DNA from: Armatimonadetes bacterium Uphvl-Ar2
GTDB taxonomy: Bacteria; Armatimonadota; Fimbriimonadia; Fimbriimonadales; Fimbriimonadaceae
DNA: 64,000 nt
Direction of reading: 5' to 3'
Assembly: GCA_002162095.1 (NCBI GenBank)
Contig: CP021424.1
Span: 682,001-746,000 of the forward strand
The notes under the pieces are model-generated. The model did no database searches, was not told where the DNA came from, and saw nothing but the letters and a program-made list of their open reading frames with translations. Position numbers and translations under genes: made by a program. Numbering within the stretch: the stretch's first letter is position 1; every line of letters starts with the position of its first letter. Positions 25,646 to 33,865 of this stretch are shown here, piece by piece.

Positions 25646-26274
25646 GCGTTCCTTAACCTCGCCACGCCTTCGGCGATACTCGGGGCCCGCATCAAGTAGC
25701 TCCCGGTAACAAAGGCGGTGGCCCCGGCCGCCGCGAGCTCCACAATCGTCTCGTGGTCCACGCCGCCGTCCACATGGATTTCTACGTCCGGTCGCCAGGC
25801 CCGAATTTGCGCGATCTTCTCCAAAGTGCTACGAATGAGCGATTGACCGCCCCAGCCCGGGTTCACCGTCATCACCAGCACCGCATCCGCCAGGTCCAGC
25901 AACGGATAGATCGCCTCGGCGGGAGTGCCGGGGTTCAGCGCAATGCTCGCCTCCAGCCCCCGCGACTTCAGCTCCTGCATTAACCGGTGGCTATGGACGG
26001 TGGCCTCCACGTGGAACGCAATGCGCTCGCACCCGGCCTTGTGAAAGGCCTCAAAGTGCAGCTCCGGCGTGTGCGTCATCAGATGGACATCAAACGGAAG
26101 CGTGCCTTCGCTTCGCAACGAACGCACCAGGTCCGCCCCGAACGTGATCGGCGGTACAAACTGGCCGTCCATCACGTCAAAGTGGATTCCGTCCACACCC
26201 GCCGCCACCATCGCGCGCACCGCCGGCCGGAACTCGGCCGGATCGCAAGAAAGGATGCTGGGCGTGATACGCAT
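25624..26274 (-). CDS. rpe: Ribulose-phosphate 3-epimerase
   Basis: Pentose phosphate enzyme interconverting ribulose-5-phosphate and xylulose-5-phosphate. 216 residues, TIM barrel. Conserved PSILSCD near the start, the metal/catalytic GIHFDVMDGQFVP, DVHLMT, VMTVNPGWGGQ and IHVDGGVDHET, then the phosphate loop GATAFVTGSYL. It starts 5 bp after the pseudokinase gene stop. Together with kdsD nearby it touches the ribulose-5-phosphate pool. Confidence 0.96.
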   Translation of the reverse strand: MRITPSILSCDPAEFRPAVRAMVAAGVDGIHFDVMDGQFVPPITFGADLVRSLRSEGTLPFDVHLMTHTPELHFEAFHKAGCERIAFHVEATVHSHRLMQELKSRGLEASIALNPGTPAEAIYPLLDLADAVLVMTVNPGWGGQSLIRSTLEKIAQIRAWRPDVEIHVDGGVDHETIVELAAAGATAFVTGSYLMRAPSIAEGVARLRNACGSKSS

Positions 26275-26279
26275 GGCGG

Positions 26280-28070
26280 TTAGCGACTCCTGGGCGTCGC
26301 GTCACTCGCCGTCTTAGTCTGCTGCGCCACAAACTCGCCGTTGTAGAACACGCGGAACGTCGCTTCGTTACCCACGCCCTCCGCCGTCACCGTGATGTTA
26401 TCGCCGGGCGCGTGCTCCTTCTCGTAGACCATGCGCGTGCGCTGCTCGTCGGTCAGTTCCACGCGTACCAGCACCTTCTCGGTGAACTCCGTACTCAGTT
26501 GGAACTTGGCGGTGTATTGGTAGCGCTGGGACATCGAGTTATTGGAGACCCGACGATCGCCCGCACTCAGCGTGACCACGACGCGGGTATCGCGGCGCAC
26601 CTTCTTCCCTTGCTCGGGCACCATCGAGACGATCATGCCTTCGGCCAGGTCCTTGCTCCGCATGCGGTTCGGGGATTCTTCCAACGTCAGTTCCAGGGCG
26701 TCCATCATGCTCCGGGCTTCGGCCATCGTCCGGCCCCGCAGGTCCGGCAGTTCCACCACGTTGCCCCCGGCGCTGAGCACCACCCCTACCGTGGAGTTTT
26801 CGCGGGCATTCTTCTTGCCCGCGTTCGGGTCGGACTTAATGACACTGCCGCGAGGCTGGGTGTCGCTCACTTCGTTCCGCACCACGGCCATATTCAGCTT
26901 CGCCTTCTTGAGGGCAGCTTCGGCCTCGGTGCGCGACATCCCGACGATGTTCGGCACGTCTACCAGCGGCGGCTTTTGCGAGTTGAAGAACAACCATCCG
27001 CCCACGGCGGCGAAGGCCGCAATGGTGCAGAGCAGAACCAGGGCGGTGAGACAAGCCGGGGCGCGATCGGGATCTTTCACTCGCTTCGTCTTCACTTTAG
27101 CCGGAGCGGGCTCGCCGGTTGCCTTCCCGGTGTCCGTCGATCGCTTGGTTTGCGGGTTCGCGACATTCAGCGAGGGGGCGACGGCCGGGGCCTCGTCCGC
27201 ATCCCGGCTGACGGTGGGGCGGATTGGCCACATCAGCGGCCGGCCAAACCGAAGGGCATCGCTCAGGCTCTTGAGGTCCTGCTGAAGTTCGTTCACGTCG
27301 CGGTAGCGATCGCTGGGGGTGCGACTGAGGCACTGCTTCACCAGTTCTTCAAGCGCCGTGGGCACGGAGCTATTCAGTTGGCGGACCGGTACCCAGTCCC
27401 CTGCCGCTTGCTTAGCCGCAATACTCGTGGAGGTATCGCCCGGGAACGGCAACCGGCCCGTGAGCATTTGGTAAATCAGAACGCCCAGCGCGTAGATGTC
27501 CGTGCGGACGCTGGGCGAGGAATCCGTTTGCAGTTCCGGCGCCATGAAGGGGGCCATGGTGCGGTACACCGCCCGGCCGATCCGCTCGCTAGCGCCGTAG
27601 GCTTCCCAAAACCCGCCCATCACGAGCTTCACTTGTTCCTGGGGAGTGCAAATGACATTGCGCGCTGAGAGGTCGCCGTGCACCAACCCTGACTGGTGCA
27701 GAGCCAACAGGCCATCGCAAATGCCGATGGCGATCTCCAGCGCCACCGAAACACTGAAAGACGACAAGCGGCGCAGCCGATCCTCCAGCGTTACGCCGGG
27801 GGTGTGCTCGCACACCAGGAATGCGGGGACCTCATCCCGATTCCAGCTGTAGATCCGCTCGATGGACGGGCTGAGGACGCCCAGTTGCTTATCCATCACC
27901 ACGCGAACCGCGCCCAGGAACTCCGTCTCGAGATCTAAGCCCGTGCGAATCGCCCGGACGGTGACTTCCCGGTTGGCCACGCGGTCCAGCGCCTTGTAGG
28001 TCTCAAAGACCGGCCCTTCATCCCCTTCTTGCAGCAGCTCGTAGCGCCCGCCGAGCACCGAACCAATCAT
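26280..28070 (-). CDS. PASTA-domain Ser/Thr kinase homologue, probable pseudokinase
   Basis: 596 residues: kinase fold (about 8-275), Pro/Ala/Lys linker, one membrane helix (about 341-362), then two PASTA domains outside the membrane (about 368-434 and 438-505) and a C-terminal beta-rich region. PASTA domains in PknB/PrkC kinases bind peptidoglycan pieces. The kinase fold keeps VHGDLSARNV (Asp133, Asn138), an APE motif (MAPEL) and the Asp-Ile-Tyr-Ala-Leu-Gly helix. It lacks the ATP-binding Lys (VTVRAI, Arg39), the Gly-loop pattern, and DFG, which reads MGG (151-153). It probably signals without phosphate transfer, though this is inference. It overlaps the 80-residue gene by 4 bp. Confidence 0.88.
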   Translation of the reverse strand: MIGSVLGGRYELLQEGDEGPVFETYKALDRVANREVTVRAIRTGLDLETEFLGAVRVVMDKQLGVLSPSIERIYSWNRDEVPAFLVCEHTPGVTLEDRLRRLSSFSVSVALEIAIGICDGLLALHQSGLVHGDLSARNVICTPQEQVKLVMGGFWEAYGASERIGRAVYRTMAPFMAPELQTDSSPSVRTDIYALGVLIYQMLTGRLPFPGDTSTSIAAKQAAGDWVPVRQLNSSVPTALEELVKQCLSRTPSDRYRDVNELQQDLKSLSDALRFGRPLMWPIRPTVSRDADEAPAVAPSLNVANPQTKRSTDTGKATGEPAPAKVKTKRVKDPDRAPACLTALVLLCTIAAFAAVGGWLFFNSQKPPLVDVPNIVGMSRTEAEAALKKAKLNMAVVRNEVSDTQPRGSVIKSDPNAGKKNARENSTVGVVLSAGGNVVELPDLRGRTMAEARSMMDALELTLEESPNRMRSKDLAEGMIVSMVPEQGKKVRRDTRVVVTLSAGDRRVSNNSMSQRYQYTAKFQLSTEFTEKVLVRVELTDEQRTRMVYEKEHAPGDNITVTAEGVGNEATFRVFYNGEFVAQQTKTASDATPRSR

Positions 28071-28309
28071 GCCGAGCTTGACTCCTCATCGACGGGAGTG
28101 GATTCGGGATCGGACGAGGGCGATTTGGCGAAGCCTAGCGCGACGCCGGCCACCAAGAGAAGCAGCGCAAGACTGCGGATGGCGGGGACATCAATCTGCA
28201 CGGCGTATTGCGCCGCCGTCCCATTAAAGAAATGGTACTGACTGGCGGCATAGCCCAACCCCAAGATCAGGGTCAACAAGATGACGTATCCGAATCGCAG
28301 GCGTTCCAT
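28067..28309 (-). CDS. Small two-helix membrane protein of unknown function
   Basis: 80 residues, not recognised. Hydrophobic segments at about 6-24 (FGYVILLTLILGLGYAAS) and 44-60 (IRSLALLLLVAGVALGF), then a Ser/Pro/Asp/Glu tail. Its start abuts the aroB stop and its stop overlaps the pseudokinase start by 4 bp. The close coupling to the pseudokinase makes it a candidate membrane partner (inference). Confidence 0.75.
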   Translation of the reverse strand: MERLRFGYVILLTLILGLGYAASQYHFFNGTAAQYAVQIDVPAIRSLALLLLVAGVALGFAKSPSSDPESTPVDEESSSA

Positions 28310-29334
28310 CAGGGTTGCAGGGCTTTGCGAACGTCGTCAGCGGCGACGTCGGTGTGCAGTTTACACGCCCCGTAACCATGCAACAGAGCCAAGGCGAGGT
28401 GAGTGCCCTCGGCCTTTTTATCTTTGCGCATAAAGGGCAGCAAGTCCTCGAGGGAGAGGCCCGCCGGGAGGGCGGTGGGGAGGCCGTGGGCATGGCACAT
28501 AGTGCGCAGATCATCCACTGCGTTGGGGGTGATGAGCCCGAGACGCGCGCTGAGTTGGGCTTCGGCCACCATTCCGATGCTCACGGCTTCGCCGTGGACA
28601 TATTCCGCGTAGTTCGTCACGGCTTCCAGGGCGTGCCCAATGGTGTGCCCGAAGTTGAGCGTGGCGCGGATGCCGAGACGTTCGAATTCATCCGCTTCGA
28701 CGACTTGCGCCTTGATGGCGATGCTGCTTTGGATGATCTCGGGCAGGCGTGGGTCTTGAGCGTTAAGGACGGGGGTGCGGAGGGTTTCGATCAGCTCGGG
28801 GCTGGCGATCCAGGCCGCTTTGATGACTTCGGCCATTCCGGCTCTCAGTTCCCTTTCGGGAAGAGTGGTGAGGGCATCGAAGGGCACGATGACGCTTTGC
28901 GGCGGCCAGAAGGCTCCGGCCAGGTTCTTGCCAGCGGCGAGGTCCACCCCGACTTTGCCGCCCACGCTGCTGTCCACCATGGCGAGCAGGCTGGTGGGCA
29001 CCTGGACGAGGGGAATGCCCCGCATATAGCTGGCCGCCACGAACCCCGCCAGATCGCCCGTGACCCCTCCGCCTACAGCGACCAGAGTATGCGAGCGGAG
29101 CGCCCCGAGTTGGGCCAGTTGCTCGTGCAATTGGCCGGCCATCACCCAGATTTTGCTGGCTTCGCCGGCGGGGAAAGTGAGGCGGGGCAAAGCTTGAAGG
29201 TTCTCGGGGAGCAAGCGCTCTACATTGGAATCGGTGATGAGGATCGCCTTCTCGGGGAGGGACGACGCGACGTCGGCCCATTGCCCCCACGCGACTTGGT
29301 ATTCACCGGCGTGGTGCCTTACGGTGAGGGCCAT
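28309..29334 (-). CDS. aroB: 3-dehydroquinate synthase
   Basis: Second step of the shikimate pathway, NAD- and metal-dependent. About 341 residues from the ATG at 29334, chosen because GGAGG lies 7 bp upstream; the frame runs on to 29400 but that part overlaps the aroK end. Conserved VAVGGGVTGDLAGFVAASYMRG, QVPTSLLAMVDSSVGGKVGVDL, KNLAGAFWPP and the metal-ligand segment ATLNFGHTIGHALE. It begins inside the end of aroK, the usual aroK-aroB pair. Confidence 0.95.
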   Translation of the reverse strand: MALTVRHHAGEYQVAWGQWADVASSLPEKAILITDSNVERLLPENLQALPRLTFPAGEASKIWVMAGQLHEQLAQLGALRSHTLVAVGGGVTGDLAGFVAASYMRGIPLVQVPTSLLAMVDSSVGGKVGVDLAAGKNLAGAFWPPQSVIVPFDALTTLPERELRAGMAEVIKAAWIASPELIETLRTPVLNAQDPRLPEIIQSSIAIKAQVVEADEFERLGIRATLNFGHTIGHALEAVTNYAEYVHGEAVSIGMVAEAQLSARLGLITPNAVDDLRTMCHAHGLPTALPAGLSLEDLLPFMRKDKKAEGTHLALALLHGYGACKLHTDVAADDVRKALQP

Positions 29335-29830
29335 GCGCATGCCTCCATTACGTGCTTCGCCACCTGTTCGGGCTCTTCCTCCGTCACATCCACAATGCAA
29401 TCAGCCTGAGAGTACAGCGGGGTCCGGGCGTCAAGGATCGCTTTCACGCGGTCTTGCCAGTCATCGTGGGCCAGGAGCGGCCTTCGCATCCGACCTCGCT
29501 CGAGCCGGGGGCCAGGACTTCGAGACTTGCGCGTAGCCACACCACTTTGCCGCGCCGCCGCATCTCGGTCCAGTTGTCCTCTCTCAGAACCACACCACCG
29601 CCGGTGGCAATGACGCAAGCGTCGTCGGGGAGTTGTCGGAGTTCGTTGGCTTCGTGGTCTCGGAAGGTTTGCTCACCGAGCCGCTCGAACAGCCAGGGCA
29701 CGCTGTGCCCCAGGTTGCGGGCAATCACCCGGTCGAGGTCATGAAAAGGGACCTCGGCCAGATCGGCAATGGTGCGTCCGATGGTGGATTTGCCACTGCC
29801 CATCATTCCAACAAGAATCAGGGATTGCAT
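29319..29830 (-). pseudogene. aroK: Shikimate kinase, interrupted by a -1 frameshift
   Basis: Phosphorylates shikimate before chorismate synthesis. Frame one starts at 29830 with MQSLILVGMMGSGKSTIG (Walker A), has DLDRVIARNLGHSV, the shikimate-binding ATGGGVVLRE and VVWLRASLEVLAP, then loses homology. The missing C-terminal half, RRPLLAHDDWQDRVKAIL to the end, lies in another frame to 29319. Adding one base to the run of five at 29507-29511 restores CTG GCC CCC CGG and a full-length protein of about 170 residues. It may be an assembly error, since this gene is normally essential, or a real mutation. Frame one alone ends at 29444. Confidence 0.85.
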
Positions 29831-29833
29831 GGA

Positions 29834-29873
29834 TAAAAGGAAACGGCCTCCGGGATACCCCCAGAGACCGTTT
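29834..29873 (-). terminator. Terminator after pilQ
   Basis: On the minus strand AAACGGTCTC pairs with GGAGGCCGTTT over about ten base pairs, with a GGGGG/CCC-containing loop, followed by TTTCCTTTTAT. It sits between the pilQ stop and the aroK start, so the T-tract ends only a few bases before aroK. Confidence 0.75.
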
Positions 29874-29894
29874 GGATCAGTGACCGAGGCGGGA

Positions 29895-31490
29895 CTACGG
29901 TCCGCCGAGGCCGTTCTCATCGGCCGCCACGATCTTGGGCGTGACGAAGATGATGAGCTCTTGCGTGTTGTAGGACTTGTTTTGACCGCGGAACAGGCGT
30001 CCGATGATCGGCAAGTCGCTCAGCAGCGGGATGCGGCTGGTGGAGACACGGTCTTGCTTACGGGTGAGGCCACCCAGAGCAATCGTTTCGCCATCCTTCA
30101 CCGTGGTCACCACGGCCAGACCTTGGTTGAGGAGGTCGGGGATTTCCGTTCCATCCGGGCTTCGGCGGATTTCACCGAATTCCGACACCTGCGGGGTGAG
30201 GTACATGGTGATGGTGCCGTCGCCGTTCACGCGGGGCTTCACGTTAATGAAGGTGCTCGACGTGATCGGAATCGGGTTGAACGTGGTGGTGATCCCACCG
30301 GGGCCGTTCGATGTGGTCGCCGAGAAAATCGTCGTTTGGACCTGACTGAACAGGAACGCCGGTTGGTTTTCCAGCGTGCGGACGATCGGGGCGCTCACAA
30401 CGCGACCGTTACCTTCGGAGAGGAAGGTGCGGAGGCGAGTAGCCACGTTGCCTGTGCTGTAGTTGATGAACACCGGGTCGCTGGTTCGAGCGAACGAACC
30501 GGGACGGTTACCGGCGAAGATCGTGCCACGGGTGTAGAGCCAGTCGATACCGAGCGAGGTTTCCAGCGAGCGGGAAGTCGTCACGAATTCGAGCTTGATC
30601 AGAACCTGGCGCGGGGCCACGTCCAATCGCTCAATGACGCCACGGAGTTCGCTGATCGCATCGGCCGTACCGAAAACGAGGAGGCTGTTGGTCGCCGGGT
30701 CCCACACGACGCGGTCGATGCCTTCCGGCACGAGACCGGTTCCGCCTTCGAGACCGAGGTCGAAGTTACCGCCGCCGCCTTGGCCACCCTGGCCGCCGCC
30801 GCCACCGAAGTTGCCGCCGCCACCTTGGCCGCCGCCGCCACCGCCGCCACCCGGGATACCCTGGTTAGCGCCTTCCGTCGGAAGGGAGATGGCATCGCGG
30901 CCGTTGTAAACTGGTTGACCGACACCGACGATGGAGTCAGGCTTCGGAGGAACCGACATCCCCTGGTTAGCGAACCCGAGAATCTGGTTCCCGAAGTTGA
31001 ACATGTCGTCCCAGTCGCTGTTGCGGAAATTGGGAACGGACCGATCGCCCTTAGCTCGCGAGAGCATATAGAGCAAGTAATCGGCTCCCATGTGATTGGC
31101 CGCAATGCGCTCAATCACGACCGGTCGCTTCAGGATCGGCGAGAGGTCGGGGGTAACGGTCGTGCCACCGGATTGCGCCGGGGCCGAGCCCGGACGCAGG
31201 ATCCACACGCCGCCTTCGTCTTGGACCGCATAGGCACCCGCCGCTTCCGCGATGTACTTGATCGCTTGTTCGGCCGTCGTGTCCTTGAGGGTCAGGGAGA
31301 TTCGTCCGTAGGCATCCGACGGGCGAATGACGAAGTTCATTCCGGTCTGCTCACCCAGGGCGCGGACCGCCGCCTCCAGGGATGCATCCTGGAGAACGAC
31401 GTCCACCTTACGGGAGAGCTGACCTTGGGCGAGAAGTGACGCCGCAAGAGTCACGGCAGCCAACGCTGTGCAAAGGAATCGCATGTTCAT
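29895..31490 (-). CDS. pilQ: PilQ-like secretin of the type IV pilus
   Basis: Outer-membrane pore for the pilus fibre. 531 residues with a signal peptide (about 1-21). An STN/N0 domain (about 27-100, KVDVVLQDASLEAAVRALGEQTG), an unassigned region, a Gly/Gln/Asn-rich segment (about 214-243), an N-domain (about 250-300, DPATNSLLVFGTADAISELRGVIERLD), and the secretin domain (about 340-520) with RVVSAPIVRTLENQPA, INVKPRVNGDGTI and DGETIALGGLTR...IPLLSDLPIIGRLF. It is last in the pilM-N-O-P run and followed by a terminator. Confidence 0.92.
   Translation of the reverse strand: MNMRFLCTALAAVTLAASLLAQGQLSRKVDVVLQDASLEAAVRALGEQTGMNFVIRPSDAYGRISLTLKDTTAEQAIKYIAEAAGAYAVQDEGGVWILRPGSAPAQSGGTTVTPDLSPILKRPVVIERIAANHMGADYLLYMLSRAKGDRSVPNFRNSDWDDMFNFGNQILGFANQGMSVPPKPDSIVGVGQPVYNGRDAISLPTEGANQGIPGGGGGGGGQGGGGNFGGGGGQGGQGGGGNFDLGLEGGTGLVPEGIDRVVWDPATNSLLVFGTADAISELRGVIERLDVAPRQVLIKLEFVTTSRSLETSLGIDWLYTRGTIFAGNRPGSFARTSDPVFINYSTGNVATRLRTFLSEGNGRVVSAPIVRTLENQPAFLFSQVQTTIFSATTSNGPGGITTTFNPIPITSSTFINVKPRVNGDGTITMYLTPQVSEFGEIRRSPDGTEIPDLLNQGLAVVTTVKDGETIALGGLTRKQDRVSTSRIPLLSDLPIIGRLFRGQNKSYNTQELIIFVTPKIVAADENGLGGP
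30769..30862. repeat. GCC/CCG-rich low-complexity tract in pilQ
   Basis: Imperfect GCC/CCA triplet repeats that encode runs of Gly with single Gln, Asn and Phe on the minus strand. It is coding low complexity between two secretin subdomains, not a mobile repeat. Confidence 0.7.
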
Positions 31491-31522
31491 GAAAGGGTCG
31501 TTAGTTGTCGATTTTTAAGGGT

Positions 31523-32215
31523 TTAGCGTGCACCGCGGCCACCACCGCCACCGCCGCCGCCGAAGCCGCCGCCGCCGCCACCAAAGCCGCCGCCGCCGCC
31601 GCCGCCGCCGAAGCCGCCGCCGCCGCCGAAGCCGCCGCCACCGCCGCCGAAGCCACCGCCGCCGCCACCAAAGCCGCCGCCACCGCCGCCAAAGCCGCCG
31701 CCACCGCCCATACCACCGCTAACAATCGTGCTGTTCTCGGGTTGGGCACTGGCCAAGTTCGGCAGACTGTCGGCGCCCAGAAGGACGGCCAGCAGGGCCG
31801 GGTCAATGCTGTTGAGCGGAATGCGCGCCCATGTCGTGCCGCTGGCTTGCGGTACGTCCGGTACGTCCGGCAGGCCGGGGAGAGCTTCATCGCGCTTCGG
31901 CGTGATGTAGTAGATCCCGCCTTCTCGGCGCCACGTCGCATTCACCTGGTCCAGGATGGCGCGCAGAACCGTCTCGAACGGACGATCCTTCACGCTGAGC
32001 TGGATGAGGCCTTGCACGGCCGGGTCAATGCTGTAGTCAGCGCCAACCATTCGGAACAGAACCCGAATTGCTTCGCGGACATCCGCATCTTGAAGTTCGA
32101 GGCTCGAGACGTTCTTGTTCGCCATATCATCTTGGCGAGCATGAGCCAGACCCGGTGCGGACACCAACGCCAAGCTCAGTGACATCACGAGCATGCTGCT
32201 TACGATTCGCTTCAT
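31523..32215 (-). CDS. STN-domain secreted protein with Gly-Phe repeat tail
   Basis: 230 residues from MKRIVSSML at 32215, with AAGGGAA-type ribosome site upstream; a longer frame to 32293 is not needed. Signal peptide to about residue 30 (LAHARQ), then an STN/N0-like domain (about 38-110: LELQDADVREAIRVLFRMVGADYSIDP...ILDQVNATWRREGGIYYITPKR), which resembles a free secretin N0 domain. The last 65 residues are a tract of GGGGGF-like repeats ending RGAR. Between pilP and pilQ, it probably works in the periplasmic secretin complex (inference). No named family recognised. Confidence 0.82.
   Translation of the reverse strand: MKRIVSSMLVMSLSLALVSAPGLAHARQDDMANKNVSSLELQDADVREAIRVLFRMVGADYSIDPAVQGLIQLSVKDRPFETVLRAILDQVNATWRREGGIYYITPKRDEALPGLPDVPDVPQASGTTWARIPLNSIDPALLAVLLGADSLPNLASAQPENSTIVSGGMGGGGGFGGGGGGFGGGGGGFGGGGGGFGGGGGFGGGGGGGGFGGGGGGFGGGGGGGGRGAR
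31536..31712. repeat. GGGGGF-encoding microsatellite-like tract
   Basis: About 180 bp of near-perfect GCC/CCG/AAG triplets; on the minus strand it encodes about 11 units of four to eight Gly plus Phe. Such tracts can change length by slippage. Confidence 0.8.
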
Positions 32216-32292
32216 GTTCTTGTTCCCTTTTCGATAGTCAGAAACTTTCGCTTCTTTGTTTATAACGCCTACGTTACCCGACGAGTTACGCA

Positions 32293-33018
32293 TTATTCCT
32301 GCCCCTGCAAGCTACCGGCACCACTCGAAGTGCCAGCGCCGCGTCCACCACCAGCTGCACCCGCACCGGGTCGGCCACCGCCGCCGCCTTGGGCACCACC
32401 GCCGCCGCCACGGTTGAATCCATCACCAAGCGAAATCACTTCTACTTGGTCGGACCCCACGCGTTGCACGGTCACTTCGGTTTCCGTAAACCGGATCACT
32501 TGCCACGTTTCTTCTCCAATCTGGAACGTGGTGCCCGGGCGCAGGTCAACGAAGACCGGTCCGCGAGCCGTGTTGATCTCGGCCAGAGCCACGACCCCGT
32601 TCTGAGCCAGAAGGATTCCGGCGAGGCGCCATTGCGGCACCGGCACACGGGCCGGGGGCGGCGCTTCGGATTCTTCTTCCGGCAGTTCGAAGTATTGGCC
32701 AAATCCGCCTCCTTCGCTTAGAAGCCGCTCAACCATTTGATCGCGGTCAAACGTGCGTTCCGAGGCCAACAAGGCGAAAACGTCAGATCGGTTCGGATAG
32801 TACTTGGTGAGGCTGTCTTCCTTCACCTTTGCGGCCGTTTCCGGACCGGGGTTGGTCACCGGGAGGCCAGCACCCGCCACGATGGCAGGCTTCTCCGGTT
32901 CCGCCGGGGTTCGCGGGATCACCGCTTCTGCCATCGGAATCGGGGCACAACCGGCCATCGCCAAGGCGACACCAAGGGCCAGAAGAGCAAAGGGTTGGTT
33001 CCGTTTCATCGTCTTCAC
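32293..33018 (-). CDS. pilP: PilP-like pilus alignment lipoprotein
   Basis: Inner-membrane lipoprotein thought to connect PilN/PilO to the secretin. 241 residues with a lipobox ALAMAGC near residue 25. A charged, flexible region follows, then a PilP-like beta domain (about 128-195: WRLAGILLAQNGVVALAEI, GPVFVDLRPGTTFQIGEETW, EVTVQRVGSDQVEV). The last 45 residues are Gly/Ala-rich (GGGGGAQGGGGGRPGAGAA...). Assignment rests on the domain and on gene order M-N-O-P-Q; sequence identity to known PilP is not visible at a glance. The start abuts the PilO stop. Confidence 0.78.
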   Translation of the reverse strand: MKTMKRNQPFALLALGVALAMAGCAPIPMAEAVIPRTPAEPEKPAIVAGAGLPVTNPGPETAAKVKEDSLTKYYPNRSDVFALLASERTFDRDQMVERLLSEGGGFGQYFELPEEESEAPPPARVPVPQWRLAGILLAQNGVVALAEINTARGPVFVDLRPGTTFQIGEETWQVIRFTETEVTVQRVGSDQVEVISLGDGFNRGGGGGAQGGGGGRPGAGAAGGGRGAGTSSGAGSLQGQE

Positions 33019-33849
33019 TTATCCACTCACCGAGCTAATACCAGGTCGTTGGCGAGGAGCACCCGCTCCACCCGGAGCGGCACCACCTGCCGGAGCCGCA
33101 CCGCCGCCCGGAACCAGTCCACCAGCACCCGCCGCCGGCTGGGCACCGCTCTGCACCGGCACGCCAATGTTGCCTTCCGGCACCACCGGGGCCACTTCCG
33201 AGCCTCGGATGTAGCCGACCACCACCAGGTTGTACGTCGCCGTCAGGTTCGGCGAGGTGCCGCTGATCGTCAGGCCGTCCGTCGTCGCCAGGTAGTTGCG
33301 CATGGTGGACCAACTGCGAATGTTTTCGCGAATCTGGGTCATGTTGCCGCGCACCGTCACCGGGCCCATTTCGTAAATCACCACCGGGAACTTGATCGCC
33401 GGGTAGTTAAAGTAGTCCGAGAGGATCGCATTGGCATCCATCGGCGGCTCCGAAATCTTCGGACCCGTGATGACGGTCACGCCGCCACGCTTCACTTGCT
33501 GGTTCACCTGGCTTTGCAGGCGGTTGGCAAAGATCGGCGCGTGCACGGTCAGCGTCCAGCGGTTTACGGCCAGGCTAATGCCTCCGTCGTCCAAGTTACC
33601 CGGAGGGGTCTTGGTTTCCACCACGGACTGCCACTCGTTGCCGATGCGCTTAACTTCGTCAATCGCCGCTTGGCGTCGCTCCGCCGCGCGGTTCATCTGG
33701 TTCGCTTCGGCTTGCAACGCGTCACCGTAGGCCACCCAGTTCTGGGCCGACTGCATCTTCGGTTGAAATTCCTTAAAGAAGGCAAAGCTCAATGCGGCGA
33801 TCGCTACGGCGAGCCCCACAATCGGCCAAACCCATGCGCTTAGTTTCAT
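33019..33849 (-). CDS. pilO: PilO-like pilus alignment protein
   Basis: Bitopic inner-membrane protein of the pilus alignment subcomplex. 276 residues: one N-terminal membrane helix (about 8-26, VWPIVGLAVAIAALSFAFF), a coiled coil (about 30-75), then a periplasmic alpha/beta domain (about 85-215) with YNLVVVGYIRGS near its end. The C-terminal 55 residues are a Pro/Gly/Ala-rich tail. Called mainly from topology and position between PilN and PilP. Confidence 0.75.
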   Translation of the reverse strand: MKLSAWVWPIVGLAVAIAALSFAFFKEFQPKMQSAQNWVAYGDALQAEANQMNRAAERRQAAIDEVKRIGNEWQSVVETKTPPGNLDDGGISLAVNRWTLTVHAPIFANRLQSQVNQQVKRGGVTVITGPKISEPPMDANAILSDYFNYPAIKFPVVIYEMGPVTVRGNMTQIRENIRSWSTMRNYLATTDGLTISGTSPNLTATYNLVVVGYIRGSEVAPVVPEGNIGVPVQSGAQPAAGAGGLVPGGGAAPAGGAAPGGAGAPRQRPGISSVSG

Positions 33850-33865
33850 GCGTTTCTAATCCTCC

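Noticed and set aside
29769-31439. Plus-strand open frame of 556 codons opposite pilQ
   Set aside because: Antisense to a secretin with clear domain motifs.
31536-31712. Possible CRISPR or mobile repeat
   Set aside because: The repeat is a triplet pattern inside a reading frame that encodes Gly-Phe runs; there are no uniform spacers.
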